NCBI RefSeq assembly: GCF_007858285.1
Contig: NZ_VFIL01000004.1
Location: 1 to 64,000 of the forward strand
Direction of reading: 5' to 3'
Origin: Pseudomonas brenneri
Lineage (GTDB): Bacteria > Pseudomonadota > Gammaproteobacteria > Pseudomonadales > Pseudomonadaceae
Length of the DNA: 64,000 nt
Shown: positions 17,495-26,827 of the stretch, piece by piece
Position numbering within the stretch: position 1 is the stretch's first letter
Layout of the letters: each line of letters opens with the position of its first letter
Translations under genes and position numbers: made by a program
The notes under the pieces: generated by a model
The model's database searches: none
Seen by the model: the letters and a program-made list of their open reading frames with translations, nothing else
Told to the model about the DNA's origin: nothing

Positions 17495-18126
17495 CAGTCA
17501 CGCTCCTCATGGCTGCCGGCCAATTTGCTGGCTTCACCGGCTTCATCGGCCAACCCCAACCCGACCTGGCGGTGGGTAAACAGGCGGTAGAAAATTTCCA
17601 GGTAGCGGATCAGCACCAAGGCGAAGCCAACCGGCACGATCAGCACGATATGCCCGACCTCCAGGCCAAAATGGTCGAGGTCTTCGGCACCGATCCCGGC
17701 CGTCATCACCGCACTCACCCACTTGTAGCTGGCAACCATGAACAGCCCGGCGTAAGCCAGGCAGCACAGGCACGCCAGCATCCCCAGCAGGCGCTGGACC
17801 CGGCGTGGCGTCAGGCGTACCAGGGCATCCACGCCCAAGTGGCCGGCGGTGCGCACGCCATAGGAAATACCGAAGAAAATCAGCCAGCCAAACATCGCCT
17901 TGGTCAGCGCGACGCTCCAGGTCATGTCCTGGGCCCAGGTCATGGTGCCGTCGCCCAGGGCGTTGAAAAAGCCACTGCTCCAGGCCCACTTGTCAGCCAG
18001 GGCAAAAAACAGGGTGTAGATGTTGTTGAGCATGACGTAGACAAACGTCACCAAGGTCATGGCGGCCAGCAGGAAGGCGATAAAACCTTCCTCCAGATGC
18101 TCCCAGACGCGCCTTAGGGATTGCAT
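17494..18126 (-). CDS. TRAP transporter small permease (DctQ type), itaconate cluster
   Basis: This is the four-helix small membrane subunit that joins the DctM permease to the binding protein. The product is 210 residues. The start at 18126 (MQSLRRVWEHLEEGFIAFLL) gives the usual DctQ beginning, a short cytoplasmic helix leading into the first membrane segment; the longer frame to 18207 adds an unlikely leader. The motif YGVRTAGHLGVDALV in the second half is characteristic. It lies 77 bp after dctP and overlaps dctM by four bases, so the three are probably one unit. Confidence 0.88.
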   Translation of the reverse strand: MQSLRRVWEHLEEGFIAFLLAAMTLVTFVYVMLNNIYTLFFALADKWAWSSGFFNALGDGTMTWAQDMTWSVALTKAMFGWLIFFGISYGVRTAGHLGVDALVRLTPRRVQRLLGMLACLCCLAYAGLFMVASYKWVSAVMTAGIGAEDLDHFGLEVGHIVLIVPVGFALVLIRYLEIFYRLFTHRQVGLGLADEAGEASKLAGSHEERD

Positions 18127-18203
18127 GGCAAAACCTCGCGAAGCAGAGATGGATGGTCGGGTGGTAACCGGGTCAAAATGTGGGAGACTGGTACACCCCG
18201 AAA

Positions 18204-19217
<1,014 letters not shown>

Positions 19218-19271
19218 TCAGGCAAGGTGCCTGATGTCACGCGTGTAGTGAATTTCAAATATTTGAACCCT

Positions 19272-19292
19272 GCGTTCGGCCAAGCCGAACGC
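19272..19292 (-). promoter_or_regulatory. Candidate operator of the itaconate LysR regulator, upstream of dctP
   Basis: GCGTTCGGC-CAA-GCCGAACGC is a perfect inverted repeat. Written as GCGTTCGG-N5-CCGAACGC it is the same as the site at 24864-24884 except for one base in the arms and the spacer. It contains the T-N11-A core expected for LysR-type proteins and stands 84 bp from the dctP ATG. Confidence 0.75.
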
Positions 19293-19346
19293 CAACCCTA
19301 GGAACAATGCAGCTCCAGCGCCTGCATTCAGATCAGGCTTGGTCAG

Positions 19347-20162
19347 TCAGAGCTGGGCTGCCAGCAGCCTTTGCGCCCGCAACAACACCGGCGCATCCAC
19401 CATCTGCCCATCGATCTGATAGGCCCCTGCCCCATGGGCACCGGCATCCACTACCCGCTGGGCCCAGGCCAGGTCCGCCGCACTCGGCGCCAGGGCTTCA
19501 TGGATCACCTGCACCTGTTTGGGGTGGATACACAGCGCCCCGGTAAAACCCATTTCATAGGCATGTCGGATCGAGTGGCGCAGGCCCTCGGGGTCGTCGA
19601 TGGCCGGGTGTACGCCATCTAGCGGAGCCTCCAGGCCGGCGGCGCGGGAGTGCACGATCAGCGCCAGGCGCGCCTGATCAAGGGCAAAATTCGCCGCCGC
19701 CGAGTGGCTGCTCAGGTTAAGGTCCAGCGCCAGGTCCAGCCCCCCAAACGACAGGCGCTGCACCTGTGGTGCATGGGCAATTTCGGCAATAGCCAGCAGG
19801 CCCTTGGCACTTTCGATAATCGGCCAGATCAGCTTGCCAGCGGCGGCCACTACTGCCACCTGCGCCGCACTTTCCACCTTCGGTAGCAGCACGCCTGCGA
19901 CGTTTGCATGGGTTTTGCAGAACGCCACATCCTCAAAGTGTTCATCATGCTCCGGTGCGTTGATCCGTACCCACACCCGGGCGTCAGGATGAGCTTGCAA
20001 GAATGCGCCAAGGTTGTCCCGCGCCTGGCGCTTGAGCGGCTCTTGCACCGCGTCTTCAAAATCCACAATCACTGCATCAGCGCCACTGGCCAGGGCCTTG
20101 GCAAAACGCTCAGGGCGGCTGCCCGGCACGAACAGCGCGGAGCGCACAATAGAATGCTTCAT
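19347..20162 (-). CDS. ccl: CitE/HpcH family lyase, probable (S)-citramalyl-CoA lyase
   Basis: This enzyme of the CitE/HpcH aldolase family splits citramalyl-CoA to acetyl-CoA and pyruvate, the last step of itaconate breakdown. The 271 residues show the family's RSALFVPGSRPERFAKAL opening, the metal/substrate segments VIVDFEDAVQEPLK (acidic metal-binding region) and WVRINAP, and GALCIHPKQV near the end. The ATG at 20162 follows AGGAAGG by about seven bases. It lies 39 bp after ict, in the gene order known for ict-ich-ccl clusters of pseudomonads. Malyl-CoA lyase activity cannot be excluded from sequence alone. Confidence 0.87.
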   Translation of the reverse strand: MKHSIVRSALFVPGSRPERFAKALASGADAVIVDFEDAVQEPLKRQARDNLGAFLQAHPDARVWVRINAPEHDEHFEDVAFCKTHANVAGVLLPKVESAAQVAVVAAAGKLIWPIIESAKGLLAIAEIAHAPQVQRLSFGGLDLALDLNLSSHSAAANFALDQARLALIVHSRAAGLEAPLDGVHPAIDDPEGLRHSIRHAYEMGFTGALCIHPKQVQVIHEALAPSAADLAWAQRVVDAGAHGAGAYQIDGQMVDAPVLLRAQRLLAAQL

Positions 20163-20201
20163 AACTGACCTTCCTGTTTTCACCCCTCCTGTAGGAGCCG
20201 G

Positions 20202-21398
20202 TTAGATGATGCCGCGAGTATTCAGGGATTCGATGGCCTCACGGGTGTAACCCAAGCGCTGGAGAATCCCTTGGTTGTGTTGCCCCAGCGCAGGCACAGC
20301 GTCCATGCGCGGGGTAAATGCGCTATTGCGTCCCGGCGGCAACAGCGACGGCAAGGGCCCGGCCGGGCTGTCGACTTCACGCCAGCTGTCACGGGCCTTG
20401 AGTTGCGGGTGATCCCACACGCCTTGCATATCGTTGACCCGCGCACTGGCGATCTGCGCGTCTTCCAGGCGCTGGATCACAGCGTGCGCGTCGAGTTGGG
20501 CAAAACTTGTGACAATGATCTGGCGCAGCACTTCGCGATTGGCCGACCGCTTGAAGTTGGCCGAGAAGCGCTCATCCGTCGCAAGCTCAGGCGTGAGCAG
20601 CACCTTGTCGCAGAACGCTGCCCATTCGCGCTCGTTCTGCAAACCGAGCATCACGGTGCCGCCGTCGCCCGTGGGAAACGGCCCATAAGGGTAGATCGTC
20701 GAATGCGCCGCGCCGGCACGCGGTGGCTGGGGAGCGCCCTCGAAGGCGTAGTACATCGGATACCCCATCCACTCCACCAGGCTTTCCAGCATGCTCACGT
20801 CGATGCGGCTGCCCTTGCCGGTCTTGCCGCGCAGCAGCAGGGCCGAGAGAATGCCGCTGTAGGCATACATGCCGGCGGAGATATCGGCGATGGAACAACC
20901 GGCCTTGGCCATCTGGTCTTCACCGGGGCCACCGGTCACCGAAAGAAAGCCGCCCTCACTCTGGATCAGCAGGTCATAGGCCTTCTTTTTTTCGTAGGGG
21001 CCGCCTTCGCCATAACCGGAAATATCGCAGACAATCAGCCGTGGAAAACGCACCTGCAGCGCCTCGAACGACAGCCCCATACGCGCCGCAGCTCCGGGCG
21101 CGAGGTTCTGCACCAGTACATCGGCATCGCCCAGCAACGTGTCGAGGATTGCACCGGCCTCATCCTGCTTGAGGTCCAGGGTCAGGCTTTCCTTGGAGCG
21201 GTTGGTCCACACAAAATGCGAGGCCAGGCCGCGCACACGCTCGTCATAGCCACGGGCGAAATCACCGCTGCCCGGGCGTTCGATCTTGATCACGCGCGCG
21301 CCTAGGTCGGCCAGTTGACGGGTACAGAATGGCGCCGCAATCGCGTGCTCCAGGCTGACCACGGTAATGCCGTCCAGCGGCCGTTGATTAGCAGTCAT
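20202..21398 (-). CDS. ict: CaiB/BaiF family CoA-transferase, probable itaconate CoA-transferase
   Basis: This family III CoA-transferase is expected to move CoA from succinyl-CoA to itaconate, the entry step of itaconate catabolism. The 398 residues include the N-terminal VVSLEHAIAAPFCTRQLADL, GARVIKIERPGSGDFARGY, the catalytic aspartate in AYDLLIQSEGG (about residue 142), and RIDVSMLESL. Neighbours fit: a PrpD-like gene nine bases upstream, and ccl downstream. The role is assigned by family and by cluster layout; close paralogues act on mesaconate, succinate or oxalate. Confidence 0.87.
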   Translation of the reverse strand: MTANQRPLDGITVVSLEHAIAAPFCTRQLADLGARVIKIERPGSGDFARGYDERVRGLASHFVWTNRSKESLTLDLKQDEAGAILDTLLGDADVLVQNLAPGAAARMGLSFEALQVRFPRLIVCDISGYGEGGPYEKKKAYDLLIQSEGGFLSVTGGPGEDQMAKAGCSIADISAGMYAYSGILSALLLRGKTGKGSRIDVSMLESLVEWMGYPMYYAFEGAPQPPRAGAAHSTIYPYGPFPTGDGGTVMLGLQNEREWAAFCDKVLLTPELATDERFSANFKRSANREVLRQIIVTSFAQLDAHAVIQRLEDAQIASARVNDMQGVWDHPQLKARDSWREVDSPAGPLPSLLPPGRNSAFTPRMDAVPALGQHNQGILQRLGYTREAIESLNTRGII

Positions 21399-21407
21399 GA
21401 CAATTCC

Positions 21408-22757
21408 TCAAAGCCAATGGGCCATGGACACGGCATTGCGCAGGTTCCAGGTTTTTTCGATCAAGGCACTGGCCTGGGCCGGCGTGCGGGCACCGCTGAA
21501 CTGGCAGAGGCGCTGGAACTTGTCCGCCAACTGCCCACGGTTCAGGGTGTTGCCCGGGTCACCCTTGGGCTCGTCAATCGCACCGTGCAATGTGCGGCCA
21601 TCGACGCAGGTCACGGTGACGCGGCCCAGCCAGCGTTGCGGATAGGCGTCGTCGACTTCGCGGTCGAGGGTCATGCTGACCTTGTCACGAAACGCAGCGA
21701 CGGCGTGATCGCTCAAGGCCAACTGGTGAAACTCGGTGAGCCCGGCCTTGCCATGCACGGCGATCAGGCCGAGCACGGTGCCCATGGAGAATTTGGCCTG
21801 GTGTACGCTGGCCGGCACCGTCACGCGGCCGAGTACATCGATGGCGCCCTGATGCACACGCGTCTGGACCTTGGCGATATCCGCAGCGGCCAGCCCTTCG
21901 CGCTGCATCAAGTCCAGCAACGCATCGGCGGCCGGGTGGGTATGGCGGCACGAGGCGTGGAACTTGAACGAAGTTTCCAGCAGTGCCCAGCGGCTACCGA
22001 GGCCAGCCGACAATTTGCTCGGCTGCGCGTCGGTGGACATGCCTGCTGCCAAACCCTGGTCGCCTTCAAGGATATTGCGCGCACCGCTCAGGCCATCCGC
22101 CGTCAGGTACGCGGCAAGCAAGCCATCCGCAGCGGCCTTGGCCGTGTGCAATTGCTTGGAGTCGGCAGCATCGCGCAGGAACTCCCAGAGCCCGGCAGCC
22201 TGGGTGCCGGCGCTGCCGAGCAGATTGATAAACTGCTCCTCGTTGAACGCCAGCAACTTACCGACCGCCACCGCCGCCGCCAGGGTGCCGACCGTGGCCG
22301 TAGTGTGGAAGATGCGGTAGTGGGAACGGCCCATGAATTCGCCGATACGAATCCCGGCCTCATAACCGGCCACCGAGGCCAGCAACAACTCGCGACCGGA
22401 TTTGCCGAGGTCTTGCGCAGCGGCCAGGGCAGCGGGGAACACCACAGTCGCCGGGTGCAACACCGAGCTGTTGTGCAAGTCATCCTGCTCCACCAGGTGC
22501 GATGAGGCTGCGTTCACCAGCGCTGCGAAATATGCACTGCTGCTGCCTGCGTTGACGATCACTTGCGCAGGTCCTGTGGCCGGGCCCATCTTTTGCGCAT
22601 AGCGCTCAAATAATGGAATCGGGTGCGCGCCTTGGCTGGCCAGCGCCGAGGCCAGCCAATCCAGGTAAAGATCTTCGGTACGTGCCAGCACCGCCTCGGG
22701 CAACTGCGGGTAATTCAACTCGACAAGGAACCGACACAAGGCTTGGGTATGACTCAT
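21408..22757 (-). CDS. MmgE/PrpD family protein
   Basis: This 449-residue protein belongs to the MmgE/PrpD family, whose known members include 2-methylcitrate dehydratase and cis-aconitate decarboxylase, the enzyme that makes itaconate. It has the helical N-terminal domain, the family stretch ASSHLVEQDDLHNSSVLHPA with conserved acidic and histidine residues, AGYEAGIRIGEFMG, and later SFKFHASCRHTHPAADALL. It sits in the itaconate cluster at the place I recall for PA0881. Its role there is not established; isomerising or hydrating a side substrate of the pathway is possible. Confidence 0.85.
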   Translation of the reverse strand: MSHTQALCRFLVELNYPQLPEAVLARTEDLYLDWLASALASQGAHPIPLFERYAQKMGPATGPAQVIVNAGSSSAYFAALVNAASSHLVEQDDLHNSSVLHPATVVFPAALAAAQDLGKSGRELLLASVAGYEAGIRIGEFMGRSHYRIFHTTATVGTLAAAVAVGKLLAFNEEQFINLLGSAGTQAAGLWEFLRDAADSKQLHTAKAAADGLLAAYLTADGLSGARNILEGDQGLAAGMSTDAQPSKLSAGLGSRWALLETSFKFHASCRHTHPAADALLDLMQREGLAAADIAKVQTRVHQGAIDVLGRVTVPASVHQAKFSMGTVLGLIAVHGKAGLTEFHQLALSDHAVAAFRDKVSMTLDREVDDAYPQRWLGRVTVTCVDGRTLHGAIDEPKGDPGNTLNRGQLADKFQRLCQFSGARTPAQASALIEKTWNLRNAVSMAHWL

Positions 22758-22767
22758 GTTCAGGCCC

Positions 22768-23931
22768 TCAAAAGCTGCGTGGCAGTTCGAGCAAATGCTC
22801 GGCCACGTAAGACAGGATCAGGTTGGTGGAGATCGGTGCCACCTGGTACAGGCGCGTCTCGCGGAATTTGCGCTCCACGTCGTACTCGCAGGCAAAACCA
22901 AAACCACCATGGGTTTGCAGGCAGGCATTGGCCGCTTCCCAGGACGCCTTGGCCGCCAGGTACTTGGCCATGTTGGCGCTGGCCCCGGCATTCACGCCGC
23001 TGTCGTATTCCTCGCAGGCACGCCAGCGCATCAGGTCCGCCGCTTCGATCTCGATATGGGCTTGGGCTATCGGGAACTGTACGCCCTGGTTCTGCCCGAT
23101 GGGCCGGCCAAACACCACGCGATCTCGGGCATAGGCACTGGCCTTTTCGATAAACCAGCGGCCATCGCCGATGCACTCGGCAGCGATCAGCGTGCGCTCG
23201 GCATTCAAGCCGTCGAGGATGTATTTGAAGCCCTTGCCTTCCTCGCCGATCAAACTGTCCAGGGGCAGTTGCAGGTTGTCGAAGAACAACTCGTTGGTCT
23301 CGTGGTTGACCATATTGGCGATGGGTTGCACGGTCAGGCCGTTGCCGATAGCTTCGCGCAGGTCCACCAGGAAGATCGACATACCTTCGGACTTTTTCTT
23401 CACCTCGGCCAGCGGCGTGGTGCGCGCCAGCAGAATCATCAGGTCGGAATGCTGCACCCGCGAGATCCACACCTTCTGCCCATTGATCACGTATTCGTCG
23501 CCACGCTTGATTGCGGTGGTCTTGATCTTGGTGGTGTCGGTGCCGGTGGTGGGCTCGGTGACAGCCATGGACTGCAGGCGCAATTCGCCGCTGGCCAGCC
23601 TGGGCAGGTAGAAGCGCTTTTGCGCCTCGCTGCCGTGACGCAGCAGGGTGAACATGTTGTACATCTGGCCATGGACAGTGCCGGAGTTGCCGCCGCAGCG
23701 GTTGACTTCCTCAAGGATCACCGAGGCTTCGGCCAGGCCCAGGCCGGAGCCGCCGTATTCCTCGGGAATCATCGCCGACAGCCAGCCAGCATCGGTCAGG
23801 GCCTTGACGAAGGTTTCGGGAAAGCCCTTTTCTTCATCGACTTTGCGCCAGTAAGCGGCATCGAATTCAGCGCACAAGGCCCGCACGCCTTCGCGGATGG
23901 CGTTGAGTTCTTCGTTGTCATTGGGGTTCAT
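22768..23931 (-). CDS. Acyl-CoA dehydrogenase, itaconate cluster
   Basis: This is a flavin-dependent acyl-CoA dehydrogenase of 387 residues. Family marks are LSAMIPEEYGGSGLGLAEAS, the FAD/substrate segment MAVTEPTTGTDTTKIKTTA, INGQKVWISRVQHSDLM, and near the end LQTHGGFGFACEYDVERKFR. The ATG at 23931 has GGAGAG about six bases upstream; the longer upstream frame overlaps ich. It lies between ich (28 bp upstream) and the PrpD-like gene. A substrate such as methylsuccinyl-CoA or another C5 acyl-CoA is plausible from the neighbours but is not proven. Confidence 0.88.
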   Translation of the reverse strand: MNPNDNEELNAIREGVRALCAEFDAAYWRKVDEEKGFPETFVKALTDAGWLSAMIPEEYGGSGLGLAEASVILEEVNRCGGNSGTVHGQMYNMFTLLRHGSEAQKRFYLPRLASGELRLQSMAVTEPTTGTDTTKIKTTAIKRGDEYVINGQKVWISRVQHSDLMILLARTTPLAEVKKKSEGMSIFLVDLREAIGNGLTVQPIANMVNHETNELFFDNLQLPLDSLIGEEGKGFKYILDGLNAERTLIAAECIGDGRWFIEKASAYARDRVVFGRPIGQNQGVQFPIAQAHIEIEAADLMRWRACEEYDSGVNAGASANMAKYLAAKASWEAANACLQTHGGFGFACEYDVERKFRETRLYQVAPISTNLILSYVAEHLLELPRSF

Positions 23932-23959
23932 AAACGGCTCTCCGCCTGTTGTTCTTGGA

Positions 23960-24778
23960 TTATTCGAAATGCACTTCAGCTTGCTGCGCCAGGCCGTCGG
24001 CGTTACCGGCCCATAGCTGGGCAACACCGGCCGCCATCACCCGCCCGCCCACTTCAAACGGCTGCGGCGCAATCAACGGGCGCACGCCGCGATAGGCGAA
24101 CCGGCGCAAGGTCGCTTCGGGATGCGCTCGGCAAAAGGCACGCAGGCTCAAGGTGGCAATCAGCGGCCCATGCACCACCAGCCCCGAATAGCCTTCGGTG
24201 CCGGTCACGTAGGGGTAGTCGTAGTGAATGCGGTGGCCGTTGAAGGTCACGGCGCTGTAGCGAAACAGCAGAGTCGACGTGGGTTCGATCACCTCAAGCC
24301 ACTCGCCCCGGACCAGGGCATCACCGCTGCCCGACTTGGGCGGCGTGGGCTCGCGGTAGACGATGTCCTGCTCTTCGCGGATCGCCAGGCGGCCGTCCTG
24401 GGAATAGTCGTGGCGCACGGTGACGAACAACAACGAGCCACTGCGACCGGTCTTTTCCTCGACCTGGGTGATGGTCGACACGCGGGTTGCCGCCTCACCG
24501 GCACGCAGGGCATGCAGGAACTCGATACGCCCGCCGGCCCACATGCGGTTGCGGTTATCGGCCGGCGGCAGGAACCCGCCCCGGGCCGGATGGCCGTCGG
24601 CACCCAGGGCGGTTTCCGGCAACGGGTCCTGGAAGAAGCACCACTGCCATAGCGGTGGTAAATCCGCTCCGTCGTCCGGCACCGCCTCGCCGAAGGTGGC
24701 GGCAATACGCTTGAGTAGGTTACAGCTCAAATGGTCGCGGGTGGTTTCGCTTCGGCCGATCCAATCAGTGGCGCTCAT
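23960..24778 (-). CDS. ich: MaoC-like hydratase, probable itaconyl-CoA hydratase
   Basis: Itaconyl-CoA hydratase adds water to itaconyl-CoA to give citramalyl-CoA. The 272 residues form two hotdog domains as in mesaconyl-C4-CoA hydratase: the N-terminal part with WQWCFFQDPLPETALGADGH and MWAGGRIEF, and the C-terminal part with FRYSAVTFNGHRIHYDYPYV (the MaoC-type active-site stretch) and YSGLVVHGPLIATL. The ATG at 24778 is preceded by GAGGA about ten bases upstream. It is the first gene of the catabolic unit, divergent from the LysR gene and 85 bp from the candidate operator. Confidence 0.88.
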   Translation of the reverse strand: MSATDWIGRSETTRDHLSCNLLKRIAATFGEAVPDDGADLPPLWQWCFFQDPLPETALGADGHPARGGFLPPADNRNRMWAGGRIEFLHALRAGEAATRVSTITQVEEKTGRSGSLLFVTVRHDYSQDGRLAIREEQDIVYREPTPPKSGSGDALVRGEWLEVIEPTSTLLFRYSAVTFNGHRIHYDYPYVTGTEGYSGLVVHGPLIATLSLRAFCRAHPEATLRRFAYRGVRPLIAPQPFEVGGRVMAAGVAQLWAGNADGLAQQAEVHFE

Positions 24779-24863
24779 CGGGTGCAGGTCCTCGGGCAGT
24801 GGGTGTCTGCCCCGGATCATGCAAGCGCCTGGCCGTTCTGAGAATTTGCATTTCAATAAACCA

Positions 24864-24884
24864 GCGTTCGGTTATGCTGAACGC
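24864..24884. promoter_or_regulatory. Candidate operator of the itaconate LysR regulator, ich/lysR divergent promoter
   Basis: GCGTTCGG-TTATG-CTGAACGC is an inverted repeat with a T-N11-A core, placed 85 bp from the ich ATG and 25 bp from the regulator ATG. It is nearly identical to the 19272-19292 site and at the same distance from the activated gene, a layout typical of LysR activators that also control themselves. Confidence 0.78.
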
Positions 24885-24909
24885 CGCCGTCCTTACCCGG
24901 GAGCCTTGC

Positions 24910-25803
24910 ATGCACTTCGACCTGGCCGACCTGCGCCTGTTTATCCATATCGCCGAATCCCCCAGCCTGACCCAGGGCGCCAAACGCGCGTTTCTCTCGC
25001 CGGCGGCTGCCAGTGCCCGGATCAAGGCCCTGGAGGGCCAACTGGATACGCGCCTGCTGTACCGTGACAGTCGCGGCGTGGAAATCACCCCGGCCGGCGA
25101 GCGACTGCTGCATCACGCACGGCTGATCATGCGCCAGGTCGATTACCTGAAAAGCGAATTCACCCAATATGGCGCCGACTCCGCCGGGCATATCCGCATC
25201 TTCGCCAACACCACGGCGGTCACCGAGTTTCTCCCGGAAATCCTCGCTGGCTTCCTCTCCCAGCGCCCGGGTGTAACGGTCGACCTGCAAGAGCGCCTGT
25301 CCCGCGACATCGTGCGCGGCGTGCTCGACGGCACCAGTGACATGGGCATCATCGCCGGCCCCGTGCAGGCACCGGGCTTGCAGGTATTGCATTTCAGCAC
25401 CGACCACCTGGTACTGACGGTGCCGGTGGGCCATCCCTTGGCCAACCAGCCGGCAGTCACCCTGGAGCAAACCCTGGCCTATCAACATATCGGCCTGCAC
25501 GAAGGCAGCACCTTGCTCAGTTTCTTGCGTGAACACGTCGAACGCCTGGGCAAGCAGCTGTCACTGCGTATCCAGATGTCGAGCTTCGAGGCCATCTGCC
25601 GGATGGTCGAAGCCGGGGTCGGCATCGGCATCATCCCCGAGTCCGCTGCCGTGCGGCACAGCCGGACCATGCAACTGGTGACCGTCAAGCTCGATGAAAG
25701 CTGGGCGGTGCGCGAACGCAGCATTCTGGTACGCGAACTGGATGCCCTGCCGGGGGCGATCAAGGCACTGATTGCCACTTTGCGAGCAGAGCCAACAGGC
25801 TGA
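24910..25803 (+). CDS. LysR-type regulator of the itaconate cluster (ItcR/RipR type)
   Basis: This 297-residue LysR-type transcription factor has an N-terminal winged helix-turn-helix (LRLFIHIAESPSLTQGAKRA, then LSPAAASARIKALEGQLDTR) and a periplasmic-binding-protein-like effector domain. The ATG at 24910 has GGGAG six bases upstream; earlier in-frame starts would read through the operator. It is divergent from ich, with one candidate operator in the shared gap and another before dctP. Its position matches what I recall of PA0877, the itaconate-responsive regulator, so control of this cluster is very likely. Confidence 0.88.
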   Translation: MHFDLADLRLFIHIAESPSLTQGAKRAFLSPAAASARIKALEGQLDTRLLYRDSRGVEITPAGERLLHHARLIMRQVDYLKSEFTQYGADSAGHIRIFANTTAVTEFLPEILAGFLSQRPGVTVDLQERLSRDIVRGVLDGTSDMGIIAGPVQAPGLQVLHFSTDHLVLTVPVGHPLANQPAVTLEQTLAYQHIGLHEGSTLLSFLREHVERLGKQLSLRIQMSSFEAICRMVEAGVGIGIIPESAAVRHSRTMQLVTVKLDESWAVRERSILVRELDALPGAIKALIATLRAEPTG

Positions 25804-25818
25804 AACCCGCGCTTAACA

Positions 25819-25853
25819 GTCTTTGACAGTTTCCCGACAAAGCTGTCAAAGAC
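25819..25853. repeat. 11-bp inverted repeat in the lysR-mipA gap
   Basis: GTCTTTGACAG (25819-25829) and CTGTCAAAGAC (25843-25853) are perfect inverse copies with a 13-base spacer. There is no T-run, so it is more likely a regulator site for the downstream mipA-like gene than a terminator. The regulator is unknown. Confidence 0.5.
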
Positions 25854-25908
25854 CGCTGGACACCCACTGCCTAGCATTTGAGCCTTCGATAGAACGATGA
25901 AGGCCACC

Positions 25909-26700
25909 ATGCGTACAAAAACGATCTACCTGTCTGCCACGTCACTGTGGCTGGTTACCTGGGCCCAACTGTCCACCGCGGCTGACTGGGAGTACAGCCT
26001 TCAGGCCGGCGTAGCCAGCATGCCACGCTATAGCGGCAGCGATGAGCGGACGACCTTGCCAGTGCTGGGCGGGCAAATCGTCAGCCCGTGGGGGATTTTC
26101 CTCGACACCCATACGGGGCTGGGTTGGGGCTATGAGGATGACAACGCCAGCTTCAGCGCCTACGTCGGGGCCAGTGCGTCGCGCAAGGACAAGAAGAAAA
26201 GCGGCCACCTCGGCTCCGATCGACTCAAGGGCATGGGCGATATCAAGTCGCGGCCGCAGATCGGCGTCAGCGCCAGCTACACCTTGGGCTCGGCGATCCT
26301 GGGCGCGACCCTGGAACATGCCTTGGAGGAAGACGACAAGAAAGACAGCGGCAAGGCGTTCACCTCGTTAGAACTGAGCATCGGCACCAACCTGTATGAC
26401 GGTGACTACGGCACCGTGGACGCCAGCCTCAACAGCCGTTTTGGCGATAGCAACTATGTGCAGACCTGGTATGGCGTGACCCCAGGCCAGGCCCAGCGCA
26501 GCCGCTTTCGCGCGTATGACGCCAAGGGCGGGATGGTCAGCCGCGGCTTGAATGTGAGCTGGACCCTGCCCATCAGCGACCAGACCACCTTCTCCACCCA
26601 GCTGGATATGCAGTATTTGTCCGGCGATGCGGGTAAAAGCCCGATTGTCGAGCGCAGGATGCAGACGTCGGTGATGGGCGTGCTGAACTACACCTTCTGA
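25909..26700 (+). CDS. MipA/OmpV family outer-membrane protein
   Basis: This is an outer-membrane beta-barrel protein of the MipA/OmpV family, which includes the MltA-interacting scaffold protein of peptidoglycan synthesis and several antibiotic-induced porin-like proteins. The 263 residues begin with a signal peptide (cut after STAA), then show amphipathic strands such as WEYSLQAGVASMPRYSGSDE, and end in the C-terminal phenylalanine (VLNYTF) needed for barrel insertion. The ATG at 25909 has AAGG five bases upstream; an ATG at 25897 is possible. It ends convergent to the rstB-like gene, with a REP element between. Confidence 0.82.
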   Translation: MRTKTIYLSATSLWLVTWAQLSTAADWEYSLQAGVASMPRYSGSDERTTLPVLGGQIVSPWGIFLDTHTGLGWGYEDDNASFSAYVGASASRKDKKKSGHLGSDRLKGMGDIKSRPQIGVSASYTLGSAILGATLEHALEEDDKKDSGKAFTSLELSIGTNLYDGDYGTVDASLNSRFGDSNYVQTWYGVTPGQAQRSRFRAYDAKGGMVSRGLNVSWTLPISDQTTFSTQLDMQYLSGDAGKSPIVERRMQTSVMGVLNYTF

Positions 26701-26718
26701 TTGGATAACCCAATCAAA

Positions 26719-26809
26719 AATGTGGGAGCGGGCTTACTCGCGAAGCAGGCACCGCGGTGTATCAGTTACACCGCGGTGATGCTATCGCGAGCAAGCCCGC
26801 TCCCACATT
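26719..26809. repeat. REP/BIME palindrome between mipA-like and rstB-like genes
   Basis: TGTGGGAGCGGGCTTACTCG and an inverse copy enclose the inner palindrome CACCGCGGTG...CACCGCGGTG. It lies between two convergent genes and probably serves as a bidirectional transcript end. Confidence 0.85.
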
Positions 26810-26827
26810 TTTTGGATCTTCACAGGA

